From Dehalococcoidia bacterium (GTDB lineage Bacteria > Chloroflexota > Dehalococcoidia > SZUA-161 > SpSt-899), in assembly GCA_023271215.1 (NCBI GenBank), contig JALPYG010000007.1:1-32980 (forward strand): a DNA stretch of 32,980 nucleotides, in the 5' to 3' direction. Each line of letters starts with the position of its first letter. Position 1 is the stretch's first letter. Positions 13,541 to 21,605 of this stretch are shown here, one piece after another. The notes under the pieces were generated by a model. That model was not told the DNA's origin and made no database searches. It saw only the letters and a list, made by a program, of their open reading frames with translations. Position numbers and translations under genes: made by a program.

Positions 13541-15985
13541 ATGATCGAGAAATATAACCCTCCAGAAATCGAAGAGAAATGGCAATCGAGATGGCAAGAG
13601 ACCCGGCTCTATGCCACAAGCGAAGATAGCGACCGCCCCAAGCTCTACGAGCTGACCATGTTCCCCTACACCTCCGGTGACCTCCACATCGGGCACTGGT
13701 ATGCCATGGCCCCGGCAGATGTCCATGCCAGATTCATGCGGATGAAGGGCTATAACGTGCTGCACCCGATGGGCTTCGATGCCTTCGGCCTCCCCGCCGA
13801 GAATGCAGCCATCGATCGGGGTATCCATCCGTACACCTGGACGATGAAAAACGTAGAGAACATGCGTCGCCAGTTTCGCAGTATGGGAGCTATGTACGAT
13901 TGGAGCCGGGAGGTGGTCACCTGCCTGCCGGACTACTATCAGTGGACGCAGTGGCTGTTTCTCAAGCTCTACGAGGCTGGTCTGGCCTATCGGGCTAAGG
14001 CCCCGGCTAACTGGTGCTCCGGATGCCAGACGGTCCTTGCCAATGAACAGGTGACCGCCGAAGGTCGATGTGAGCGCTGCGCCGCGGCGGTGATCAAGAG
14101 GGACTTAGAGCAGTGGTTCTTCCGCATCACCAGGTATGCCGATGAGCTTATGCAGCATGAGGGTCTCGATTGGCCGGAGCGGGTCAAGACGATGCAGCGC
14201 AACTGGGTCGGTCGGAGTGAGGGAGCAGACATTTCCTTCAGCATCGAGGAATACGGTCTCGATGAAAAGGAGATCCGGGTATTCACCACGCGTCCCGACA
14301 CCGTCTACGGTGTCACCTTCATGGTACTGGCTCCGGAGCATCCACTGGTGGAAAAACTCACCTCGCCCGAGTATAAGGACCGGGTTGATGATTATGTGAA
14401 CCGGGCTCGTCGCCGGTCGGAGATTGAGAGGCTCTCCACGGAGCGGGAGAGAACCGGACTCTTCATCGGGGCTTACGCCACCAACAGGCTGAACGGAGAG
14501 AAGGTGCCGATCTGGATCGCCGACTACGCGCTCCTGAGCTATGGCACCGGGGCGGTCATGGGCGTGCCGGCCCACGACCAGCGGGATTTCGAGCTCGCTA
14601 AGGAGTTTGGCCTTCCAATAAAAGTGGTCGTTGCGCCCGATGGATGGAGAGGTGAAGATCTGGAGGAGGCACATGAAGAGCCGGGCACAATGGTCAATTC
14701 CGGTCCCTTCGATGGTCTGCCCAGCGAAAAAGGGAAGGACGCCATAGTTGCTTTTATGGAGAAAGATGGCTGTGGCAAGAAGGCCGTAAGCTACCGGCTG
14801 CGCGACTGGCTGATCTCCCGTCAGCGTTATTGGGGCGCGCCGATCCCCGTGGTTCAGTGTCCCCGGTGCGGCATCGTGCCGGTGCCGGAGAAGGATCTGC
14901 CGGTACTCCTTCCTCAGGATGCCGAGTTCAGGCCCACCGGAGAATCCCCGCTCAAGTATTGCGAGTCCTTCGTCAATACCACCTGCCCTGCTTGCGGCGA
15001 GCAGGCGCAGCGCGAGACCGATACCATGGATACCTTCATGTGTTCCAGTTGGTACTTCCTGCGTTACGCCAGCCCGCAGCATTCTGATGGACCCTTCGAT
15101 CCCGAGAAGCTGAAATACTGGCTCCCCGTCGATCTCTACACCGGCGGTGTGGAGCATGCCACCATGCATCTGTTCTATGCCCGCTTCTTTATCAAGGCGC
15201 TGCGAGACATGGGGATAGTCGACTTCGGTGAGCCCTTCATCAGACTTTTCAATCAAGGTAAGATTATCCTGGGGAGACAGAAGATGAGTAAGTCACGCGG
15301 TAACGTCGTCAGTGCTGATGAATATGCATCTGAATTCGGCGCGGACGCGGTGCGGGCTTATCTGATGTTCATCGGTCCCTGGGATCACGGGGGGGAATGG
15401 AACGATAACGGATTGGTCGGCATCTGGCGATGGCTCAATCGAATCTGGAATCTGGTACTGGCTGAAGCCACGGGCACCTTACGGCTAGATCAGGACGAGG
15501 AACTATGCCGCACGACCCATAAGACCATCAAGAAGGTGAATGAAGACCTGGAGAGATTCCACTTCAACACCATGCTGGCGGCGCTGATGGAGTTCAGCAA
15601 TTACCTGGCCAGGGTCAAGGAAACGAGCGCAGTCGAGGGAAGCCCCGCCTGGAGGGAGGCCATCGATTCCCTGCTTCTCCTGCTGGCGCCGGCCCTCCCT
15701 CACCTGGCGGAGGAGCTCTGGGAGCGGACCGGCCACGCCTATAGCATACACCATCAGCCATTTCCTGCCTGGCGGGAGGAACTGGTTGCTGAAGAGGAGT
15801 TTACCCTGGTAATCCAGATAAATGGGAAGGTTCGCGATAAAGTATCTGTCCCGATTTCCATCTCCGAGGATGAGGCTAGGAAATTAGCCCTGAGCCGGGG
15901 GCGAATCAAGGCTCAGTTGGGGGATCGCCGGATCGTCAGGGTGATATACGTGGCGGGACGTTTGGTGAACATTGTGGTAAAATAA
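13541..15985 (+). CDS. leuS: Leucyl-tRNA synthetase
   Basis: 814 residues, normal for bacterial LeuRS, a class Ia enzyme that charges tRNA-Leu in the cytoplasm. Visible features: the HIGH motif in GDLHIGHWYAM (49-52) and a first zinc-ligand cluster CSGCQTVLANEQ to CERC. The CP1 editing domain contains TRPDT and GTGAVMGVPAHDQRD, whose Asp normally limits post-transfer hydrolysis. A second Cys cluster is CPRCGIV to CPACGEQ, then MCSSWYFLRY and KMSKSRGN (581-585). The C-terminal domain ends with INGKVRDKV. The start is ATG at 13541 (MIEKYNPPEIEEKW); an open frame extends back to 13424 but runs through repeat DNA and a promoter. Confidence 0.97.
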   Translation: MIEKYNPPEIEEKWQSRWQETRLYATSEDSDRPKLYELTMFPYTSGDLHIGHWYAMAPADVHARFMRMKGYNVLHPMGFDAFGLPAENAAIDRGIHPYTWTMKNVENMRRQFRSMGAMYDWSREVVTCLPDYYQWTQWLFLKLYEAGLAYRAKAPANWCSGCQTVLANEQVTAEGRCERCAAAVIKRDLEQWFFRITRYADELMQHEGLDWPERVKTMQRNWVGRSEGADISFSIEEYGLDEKEIRVFTTRPDTVYGVTFMVLAPEHPLVEKLTSPEYKDRVDDYVNRARRRSEIERLSTERERTGLFIGAYATNRLNGEKVPIWIADYALLSYGTGAVMGVPAHDQRDFELAKEFGLPIKVVVAPDGWRGEDLEEAHEEPGTMVNSGPFDGLPSEKGKDAIVAFMEKDGCGKKAVSYRLRDWLISRQRYWGAPIPVVQCPRCGIVPVPEKDLPVLLPQDAEFRPTGESPLKYCESFVNTTCPACGEQAQRETDTMDTFMCSSWYFLRYASPQHSDGPFDPEKLKYWLPVDLYTGGVEHATMHLFYARFFIKALRDMGIVDFGEPFIRLFNQGKIILGRQKMSKSRGNVVSADEYASEFGADAVRAYLMFIGPWDHGGEWNDNGLVGIWRWLNRIWNLVLAEATGTLRLDQDEELCRTTHKTIKKVNEDLERFHFNTMLAALMEFSNYLARVKETSAVEGSPAWREAIDSLLLLLAPALPHLAEELWERTGHAYSIHHQPFPAWREELVAEEEFTLVIQINGKVRDKVSVPISISEDEARKLALSRGRIKAQLGDRRIVRVIYVAGRLVNIVVK

Positions 15986-16036
15986 TAGCATTGGCCAGTC
16001 AGCCAGTGTTCGGATAAACCTGGAAAGGAGTTTTTG

Positions 16037-16288
16037 ATGCGTTCTGATCTTATCGGCAAGATTGAGAAGGCCCATCGCTACGCCGGGGAGCGGGATCGAA
16101 TCAACATCCGGGATTTCAATGTGGATTTCCGAGGGGAGCACGGCACCTACACGACCGGTTACAACGGCGGGGAGTGGCATTGTGCCTGTAACTTCTTCGC
16201 CAAATGGGAGACCTGCAGCCACGTCATGGCGATGCAGAAGATCCTCGGAAATATGCTCCCTGAGGAAGCTCGCTCCTCGTTTGACTAG
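16037..16288 (+). CDS. Small SWIM zinc-finger protein
   Basis: 83 residues from the ATG at 16037 (AAAGGAG six bases upstream). The C-terminal half contains WHCACNFFAKWETCSHVMA, a complete SWIM motif (CxC...CxH). It binds zinc and usually mediates DNA or protein contacts. SWIM motifs normally sit in larger proteins such as SNF2 helicases or recombination mediators, so a stand-alone version is a possible adaptor. The N-terminal half (IEKAHRYAGERDRINIRDF) looks helical followed by a beta strand pair. The gene lies 51 nt after leuS and may be co-transcribed. The function is unknown. Confidence 0.8.
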   Translation: MRSDLIGKIEKAHRYAGERDRINIRDFNVDFRGEHGTYTTGYNGGEWHCACNFFAKWETCSHVMAMQKILGNMLPEEARSSFD

Positions 16289-16434
16289 CACCCCAGGGAT
16301 ACAAGCGGTATGTAGAGGGCGTTCGAGGAGGCAGAAGCCGCCTTCGCTCTAGTTTACCTTTGAGTTCCCAGTCCTCTCCCTGGGTCACCACAGGGGATTG
16401 AGGCGAATATTTCACATCCAGCAGTAAGCTCATT

Positions 16435-17616
16435 TCAGGCCAGTCTGGCGATCTCCCTGAAGAACCGGCGCTCGATCACCCAGGTCCTCTCTCCCTCAGG
16501 GATTTCCCCAGCACGATGGCGAGGTAAGAATTCCAAGTGCCAGGCAAGAAACCCTGGCCGCCCGAATCGTTCCCATAGTTCACCAAGGCTCTTTAAATCA
16601 TCAAGAAGGGATTCGTCACCATACAGAGCAACCCCATCTTGTGCAACTATAGCCGCTCCCTTCTCTCCGTCCCAAAAACTAGGGGGATTAAAGCTAAGGG
16701 CCTTCTTATCCCCGACGATGCCCATAAAGGGGAGGAATGAGATAAACTCACTCCTCCCCTTGTTTTCCCAAGATTCGGCGATTTCCTTAAAGATGTCAGG
16801 GAGAGGATGCACCGCCTTTGGCTTACGACTACAGATCCTCGCAATATCCTCAAAGCTGGGTTTCTGTTCAATGCCAAGCTTACCCTGAATCGACATGAAC
16901 CCTGAGAGGCCAACGAATTTCCCCAGAAGTCTCTCCTCTTCTTTCCAGATGTGCACCAAGGGATTGAAGCCTTCGGCCCCGTGCTGGAGGGGGATGAGCA
17001 TGAATCCATTGCTCCCAAGCTGCTCAGCCCAGCGCGGGGAGACGTCAGGGCAACCAACGGTGGCGATGACGCGATCATATGGCGCATTCTCAGGGAAGCC
17101 TTCGGCACCATCCGTGGCGATCACCTCGATCTCAGCGTAGCCAGAGGCCTGAAGAAGCCTTCTCGTCTGCTCCACAACGTCATCTTGAATGTCAATCGTT
17201 GTAATGTGCCCGCTGCTGCCGACGATCTCCTGCATCAGAGCGGCGTTGTATCCCGTCCCGGCCCCGATCTCTAAGACATTCATCCCCTTTTTAAGCTCTA
17301 ACAACTCTAGCATATTGGCTACGAGGGTTGGCTCGGAACTAGAGCTGGGTGGATTGACCCGGGTAGACAGAGGCCGCATTGAATAGATGATCTTTAACAG
17401 CTCAAGATCTGGCTTGCGTGGATCAAACTTTCTTTTGGCAAGCCGCCATCCCTCACACTCGAACTCCCCCTTATCGTCCTTTAGATAGACCCATTCCACA
17501 AGCTTATGCCGTTCAACCCGGAGGAAGGCGCACTCGACCTGCCTGGTCTTGATCGCCCCTCTCTCCTTGAGCTCCTTGACGTACTGTCTTACCGTATCTG
17601 AAACTACTTGTGCCAT
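16435..17616 (-). CDS. Protein-L-isoaspartate methyltransferase-like protein with long C-terminal extension
   Basis: 393 residues. Residues about 75-230 form a PCMT-type SAM-binding fold: NPPSSSSEPTLVANMLELL, motif I VLEIGAGTGYNAALM (114-128), ITTIDIQ, then APYDRVIATVGC and GFMLIPLQ. Classical isoaspartyl repair enzymes are about 215 residues. This one has an N-terminal ~70-residue extension and about 160 extra C-terminal residues. Such long relatives are often annotated as modifying enzymes in peptide-maturation systems, but no precursor gene or ATP-grasp ligase is visible here, so repair or another methylation is equally possible. The ATG at 17616 has GGAGGT upstream and is preferred to 17631. 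It lies 108 nt downstream of fabF on the same strand and is convergent with the SWIM gene. Confidence 0.8.
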   Translation of the reverse strand: MAQVVSDTVRQYVKELKERGAIKTRQVECAFLRVERHKLVEWVYLKDDKGEFECEGWRLAKRKFDPRKPDLELLKIIYSMRPLSTRVNPPSSSSEPTLVANMLELLELKKGMNVLEIGAGTGYNAALMQEIVGSSGHITTIDIQDDVVEQTRRLLQASGYAEIEVIATDGAEGFPENAPYDRVIATVGCPDVSPRWAEQLGSNGFMLIPLQHGAEGFNPLVHIWKEEERLLGKFVGLSGFMSIQGKLGIEQKPSFEDIARICSRKPKAVHPLPDIFKEIAESWENKGRSEFISFLPFMGIVGDKKALSFNPPSFWDGEKGAAIVAQDGVALYGDESLLDDLKSLGELWERFGRPGFLAWHLEFLPRHRAGEIPEGERTWVIERRFFREIARLA

Positions 17617-17724
17617 GATGATTACCTCCATTTCAGGGGATACCGAAGCTGTCCTCTTGCACCGGACTCTTCAGACGAATTTGAAGGCACAAGATCATCA
17701 GGAGGATTCTCCCCCTGGCGGTCT

Positions 17725-18975
17725 TCACTCCTCAAACCTTCGGAAGACCAGACAGGCGTTCTGTCCCCCAAACCCAAAGCCATTGGAAAGCACTACCCTA
17801 ACGTCTCTCTTGCGAGCCACGTTGGGCACGTAATCGAGGTCGCATTCCGGGTCAGGGGTTTCATAGTTGATGGTTGGATGGACAATTCCCTCGTTGAGCG
17901 TCTTCACACAGGCAATGGCCTCCACCCCGCCCGCCGCCCCCAGGAGATGCCCGATCATCGACTTGGTGGAGCTGATGGCTACCTTATAGGCATGGTCCCC
18001 AAAGAGTTTCTTTATTGCCCGGGTCTCGGAGACGTCATTCAGAGGAGTCGATGTCCCGTGAGCATTGACATAATCGACGTCGCCGGGGGCCAGCCCCGCA
18101 TCTGCAATCGCCAGTCGCATGGCCCGCATGGCTCCATCCGGATCGATAGCGACCGCATGATAGGCGTCGGAGGTGATACCGAATCCTGCTATCTCAGCCA
18201 GAATCGGAGCCCCGCGACTCAGGGCATGTTGGAGACTTTCCAGAATGAGCACCCCTGCTCCCTCGGCGGGAACGAATCCGTCTCGATTAGCATCGAAGGG
18301 ACGGCTGGCTTTGGTGGGTTCTTCGTTACGGCCGGTCAGTGCCTTCATTACGGCAAAACCGGCGACGCCGATCGCCGTTATCCCCGCCTCGGTGCCTCCG
18401 GCGACCATCACCTCAGCGCTGCCCCGCCGTATGATCTCCGTCGCCTCGCCGATGGCCTGGGTGGCGGCGGCACAGGCCGTTGTCACCGTAGAGGTGTATC
18501 CCTTAAGTCCAAATGCAATGCTTACGTGACCGGCAGCCAGATTGGTCAGAATTATGGGCATGAAGAAGGGATTAAGCCGCATTCCGCCCCTGGCCCTCAG
18601 TACCCGGCAGCCGTCCTCGATGTCGGGCAAGCCCCCGATACCATTCCCCAGGTACACCCCCAGCCGTTCAGGGTCCTCCTTTGCTAGATCGAGCTCGGCA
18701 TCCTCTACGGCCATCGTCACAGCGGCTATGGCAAACTGACTGAAACGAGCCATGTGCCGGGCCTCTTTGCGCCCCATAAAATTTACCGGGTCGAAGCCTT
18801 TCACCTCGCCGGCGACCTTGCAGGACAGGTCAGAAGAGTCGAAGTGGGTGATTGGCCCGATACCCGACCTTCCCTCTACCAATCCCTGCCAGTATTCGCT
18901 AACGTTGAGCCCCAGGGGCGTTACCGCCCCCAGTCCGGTAACGACAACCCGGTTTCGGGTTCTTGTGTCCTTCAT
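17725..18975 (-). CDS. fabF: Beta-ketoacyl-ACP synthase II
   Basis: 416 residues, standard for the FabF condensing enzyme that elongates acyl-ACP with malonyl-ACP in type II fatty-acid synthesis. The Cys-His-His triad is clear: TTACAAATQ (C168), NAHGTSTPLND (H306) and STKSMIGHLLGAAGG (K338, H343). The N-terminus VVTGLGAVTPLG and the terminal FGFGGQNACLVF are typical. AGGAGGATTCG precedes the ATG at 18975. No acpP or other fab gene is adjacent, so it may be a stand-alone unit, downstream of folC across a heptad-repeat hairpin. Confidence 0.96.
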   Translation of the reverse strand: MKDTRTRNRVVVTGLGAVTPLGLNVSEYWQGLVEGRSGIGPITHFDSSDLSCKVAGEVKGFDPVNFMGRKEARHMARFSQFAIAAVTMAVEDAELDLAKEDPERLGVYLGNGIGGLPDIEDGCRVLRARGGMRLNPFFMPIILTNLAAGHVSIAFGLKGYTSTVTTACAAATQAIGEATEIIRRGSAEVMVAGGTEAGITAIGVAGFAVMKALTGRNEEPTKASRPFDANRDGFVPAEGAGVLILESLQHALSRGAPILAEIAGFGITSDAYHAVAIDPDGAMRAMRLAIADAGLAPGDVDYVNAHGTSTPLNDVSETRAIKKLFGDHAYKVAISSTKSMIGHLLGAAGGVEAIACVKTLNEGIVHPTINYETPDPECDLDYVPNVARKRDVRVVLSNGFGFGGQNACLVFRRFEE

Positions 18976-18997
18976 CGAATCCTCCTTTTGCTAATCA

Positions 18998-19047
18998 GGC
19001 TGAAGTCTGAAGGCTGAAGTTTCCTAAAGGTCTTCAGCCTTCAGTCT
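18998..19047. repeat. Heptad arrays forming a hairpin between folC and fabF
   Basis: GGCTGAA, GTCTGAA, GGCTGAA (18998-19018) faces CTTCAGC, CTTCAGT (19032-19045). AGTCTGAAGGCTGAAG (19004-19019) and CTTCAGCCTTCAGTCT (19032-19047) pair over 16 bases with one mismatch. It lies 7 nt from the folC stop and could attenuate transcription into fabF. The right arm plus its tail TCTATCCACC is repeated near 26381-26410. Confidence 0.75.
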
Positions 19048-19053
19048 ATCCAC

Positions 19054-20373
19054 CTAATATGGATAGCGCTCGCCGGATGTACCCCTTATTGCTTCGATGA
19101 CTTCGGCGACGAGGAAGAGCGATCCGGTGGCGCAGATGAGGTCTCGCTTCCCGGCCTGCGCCAGCGCTTGAGAGACCGCCTGGGCGACGTTTCCTATCGC
19201 TTGAGCTTCGACTCCGTGTCGCGCAAATTCTCCGGCTAATGCCTCCGCTGTGGCGGCGCGGGGGTGTCGGGCGGCGGTGGTTATTACCTTATCGAAGAAC
19301 GGCGCCAGCTCGGCTATTATCGCCGGGGAATCCTTGTCGGCCGAAATCCCCATGATCAGAATCGCCCGATCAAACTGGAAGTATCGCTCCAGAGCCTCTC
19401 TCAGCCTCCTGGCCGAGTCGTCATTGTGGGCGCCGTCGGCGATCAGGAGAGGTTCTTTTGTGAGAACTTCGACTCTCCCCGGCCAGTAAACGTTGGCCAG
19501 CCCGGAGATAATGTGGTCTTTCGCGATATCAAGAGTTTCCAATGCAGCCACCGCTGTGGCCGCATTCTCGATCTGGTGCTCGCCAAGCAATGGGATGGTA
19601 AGGTGGTACTCGCCTTTTCTCCCCCTCACTTCCAGTGATTGGCCGTCGAGGCTTGATTCTCTTCCCTGCCAGGTTATCTCCTCGCCCCCCATGATGAGTT
19701 CGGCCTCTTTCTTGAGGCAAAGTTTGCGGATTACCTTAGCCGCTTCCGCAACCTGGGGAGAGCTGACTACGGTGACGCCGGGCTTGATGATTCCGGCCTC
19801 CTCGGCTGCTATTTGCGGGATGGTATCGCCGAGAACAGCAGTGTGATCCCGGCTTATCGAAGTGACGACACACACCTCTGAGCTAACCACATTGGTGGCA
19901 TCCAGTCGCCCTCCCAGGCCCGCCTCCACCACCAGAAAGTCCGCCCTTTGTTTCTGGAAATGGTGGAAGGCCATGGCGGTGAGGATCTCGAAGGTGCTGA
20001 GTTCTTCTGTCTGGCCTCTATTTGTTGCCTCGATCTCAGGCTTCATCTCAAAGAGAAGCCCGGCAAATTCGTGCTCCGCGATGAGCTGCCCATCGATTCT
20101 TATCCGCTCGCGCATGGTGTGCAGATGTGGAGAGGTGTAGAGTCCGGTTCGGAACCCCGCAACGGTAAGGGCGGAGGCGATCATCGCTGCGGTGCTCCCC
20201 TTTCCCTTTGAGCCGGCGATGTGGACGGTTCTGGTCCCCAGATGTGGTGACCCCAATCGCCGAAGCAGGTCCTCCATGCGCTGCAGGTCAAACCGGGCGG
20301 CATACCCGAAGCCAGGCCAGCGCTCGTAATCGGTAAAGCTCAAGATGTAATCGAGGGCTGCTTGATAATTCAT
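19054..20373 (-). CDS. folC: Folylpolyglutamate synthase / dihydrofolate synthase
   Basis: 439 residues, normal for the Mur-ligase-related FolC. The enzyme adds glutamate to dihydropteroate and to folates using ATP. Landmarks are the N-terminal YERWPGFGYAARFDLQRM, the P-loop HIAGSKGKGSTAAM (51-64), TGLYTSPHLHTMRERIRI, VEAGLGGRLDATNVV and the SRDHTAVLG block. GEHQIENAATAVAAL and LIADGAHNDDSARRL follow in the second domain. The start at 20373 is preceded by a TATAAT 9 nt upstream and no obvious Shine-Dalgarno sequence. It is divergent from argF with 84 nt between start codons. Confidence 0.95.
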   Translation of the reverse strand: MNYQAALDYILSFTDYERWPGFGYAARFDLQRMEDLLRRLGSPHLGTRTVHIAGSKGKGSTAAMIASALTVAGFRTGLYTSPHLHTMRERIRIDGQLIAEHEFAGLLFEMKPEIEATNRGQTEELSTFEILTAMAFHHFQKQRADFLVVEAGLGGRLDATNVVSSEVCVVTSISRDHTAVLGDTIPQIAAEEAGIIKPGVTVVSSPQVAEAAKVIRKLCLKKEAELIMGGEEITWQGRESSLDGQSLEVRGRKGEYHLTIPLLGEHQIENAATAVAALETLDIAKDHIISGLANVYWPGRVEVLTKEPLLIADGAHNDDSARRLREALERYFQFDRAILIMGISADKDSPAIIAELAPFFDKVITTAARHPRAATAEALAGEFARHGVEAQAIGNVAQAVSQALAQAGKRDLICATGSLFLVAEVIEAIRGTSGERYPY

Positions 20374-20382
20374 CTCTGAATT

Positions 20383-20388
20383 ATTATA
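20383..20388 (-). promoter_or_regulatory. -10 element (TATAAT) of folC, near-leaderless
   Basis: On the minus strand TATAAT is separated from the folC ATG (20373) by exactly 9 nt (AATTCAGAG). There is no clear -35 hexamer at 17-18 nt. The spacing is identical to that of leuS and argF. Confidence 0.55.
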
Positions 20389-20418
20389 TCATATCGTGGC
20401 CGGAGCAGGGCCACCCAC

Positions 20419-20448
20419 TTGCCATATCGGATTTCAATGGTTTATACT
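20419..20448 (+). promoter_or_regulatory. argF promoter, TTGCCA-18-TATACT
   Basis: TTGCCA (20419-20424) and TATACT (20443-20448) are separated by 18 bp, a good sigma-70-type match. The hexamer ends 9 nt before the ATG at 20458, leaving almost no leader. A GAGGT lies in that gap but would fall upstream of the expected transcription start. No ARG-box-like operator was recognised. Confidence 0.65.
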
Positions 20449-20457
20449 AGAGGTAAT

Positions 20458-21378
20458 ATGAAAAGTAAGGACTTGCTCTCAGTAGCCGACCTGAAGCCAG
20501 ATGATCTTCAGCGTATCCTGGATAATGCCCTGGCCATGAAGCGAAAGGGCACTGAGCCCTTGTTGGCAGGCCAGACCCTGGCAATGATCTTCGAGAAACC
20601 ATCGCTGCGCACCCGGGTTAGCTTCGACGTAGCCATGTATCAACTTGGCGGCCATGCCATCTACCTCGCCGGGGGGGAAGTCGGATTGGGCCAAAGAGAA
20701 CCGATGAAAGATGTGGCTCTGGTGCTCAGCCGTTATGCCGACTTGATCATGGCGCGGACGTTTGCCCACCGAACTGTCGAGTCCCTGGCCCGCTGCGCCA
20801 CTGTGCCGGTGATCAACGGTCTCTCCGATCGCGAGCACCCCTGCCAGGCCATCTCCGATCTCCTGACCGTCTACGAGAGGAAAGGTAAGCCTAAGGGATT
20901 GACGCTGGCCTATATTGGGGATGGGAATAATGTGGCGGCAAGCCTTCTCTTAGCCTGCGCTCTGATTGGAATGCATTTCAAAGTCGCCTCCCCCAGGGGT
21001 TATGAGATCGAGGACGAGATCGTGGGCGTTGCGAGGGGAATCGCCACAGCGACCGGAGCCCAGGTGGTGCTCGCCGAAAGTCCGCACGTGGCGGTTGAAG
21101 GGGCTGATGTGGTCTACACCGATGTCTGGACAAGCATGGGGCAGGAGAATGAGAGTGAGAAGCGCCGCCGGGATTTCGCCGGTTACCAAGTTACGCTTGA
21201 GCTTCTGGCTCAGGCGGAGCCCGACGCTATCCTGATGCATCCCATGCCGGTGCATCACGGCGAGGAGTTCGCTGAGGGACTGATGGAGTGCCCTCAGTCG
21301 GTGCTGATTGATCAAGCGGAGAACCGGCTCCATGCCCAGAAGGCGATTCTGGTGGAGATGGCCATAAACAACAGATAA
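20458..21378 (+). CDS. argF: Ornithine carbamoyltransferase
   Basis: 306 residues, the usual size. It transfers carbamoyl from carbamoyl phosphate to ornithine, giving citrulline in arginine synthesis. The carbamoyl-phosphate motif is EKPSLRTRVSF (47-57), with HPCQAISD (128-135) and the ornithine-loop motif TDVWTSMGQE (221-230). The last active-site motif, normally HCLP, reads HPMP here (261-264, LMHPMPVHHGEE), so the cysteine that contacts ornithine is replaced. The SMG loop still argues for ornithine rather than aspartate as acceptor. The start is ATG 20458; in-frame TTG 20419 and ATG 20437 lie inside the promoter. It is divergent from folC. Confidence 0.92.
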   Translation: MKSKDLLSVADLKPDDLQRILDNALAMKRKGTEPLLAGQTLAMIFEKPSLRTRVSFDVAMYQLGGHAIYLAGGEVGLGQREPMKDVALVLSRYADLIMARTFAHRTVESLARCATVPVINGLSDREHPCQAISDLLTVYERKGKPKGLTLAYIGDGNNVAASLLLACALIGMHFKVASPRGYEIEDEIVGVARGIATATGAQVVLAESPHVAVEGADVVYTDVWTSMGQENESEKRRRDFAGYQVTLELLAQAEPDAILMHPMPVHHGEEFAEGLMECPQSVLIDQAENRLHAQKAILVEMAINNR

Positions 21379-21448
21379 AGGTAAATACTCAGGTTCGATG
21401 GTCCGGGGTTCACGGTTCAAGGGTTCCCCTGAGGGATCACCCGGAAGT

Positions 21449-21581
21449 GTTAGACCGATCAAGATTGAACCGTTAGGCAACCAACCATCAACTGTGAACC
21501 CTGAACCGTGAACTGTGAACCGTCAACCGTGAACCCCTGGGCCTGCGGCCGGGGAGCAGGCCTGACAATCTGAGTAGTTAC
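21449..21581 (-). repeat. Dispersed composite repeat, copy 2 (inverted), with 7-nt tandem core
   Basis: This 133-bp reverse-complement relative of 4308-4425 lies between argF and the cyclophilin gene. Core units on the plus strand, 21482-21537: CAACCAT, CAACTGT, GAACCCT, GAACCGT, GAACTGT, GAACCGT, CAACCGT, GAACCCC. It has two more heptads than copy 1 plus one single-base indel, while the flanks are nearly identical. The spacer 21379-21605 has no gene; a short extra GGTTCACGGTTCAA stretch lies near 21408-21420. Confidence 0.85.
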
Positions 21582-21605
21582 CGCGAAAGGAGGTTTGCAG
21601 ACAGA

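Noticed and set aside
14105-15256. Minus-strand open frame of 383 codons
   Set aside because: Shadow of leuS in GC-rich DNA; no domain or start signal.
17608-18687. Long plus-strand open frame of 359 codons
   Set aside because: It is antisense to fabF, whose motifs are complete; the plus-strand protein has no recognisable domain.
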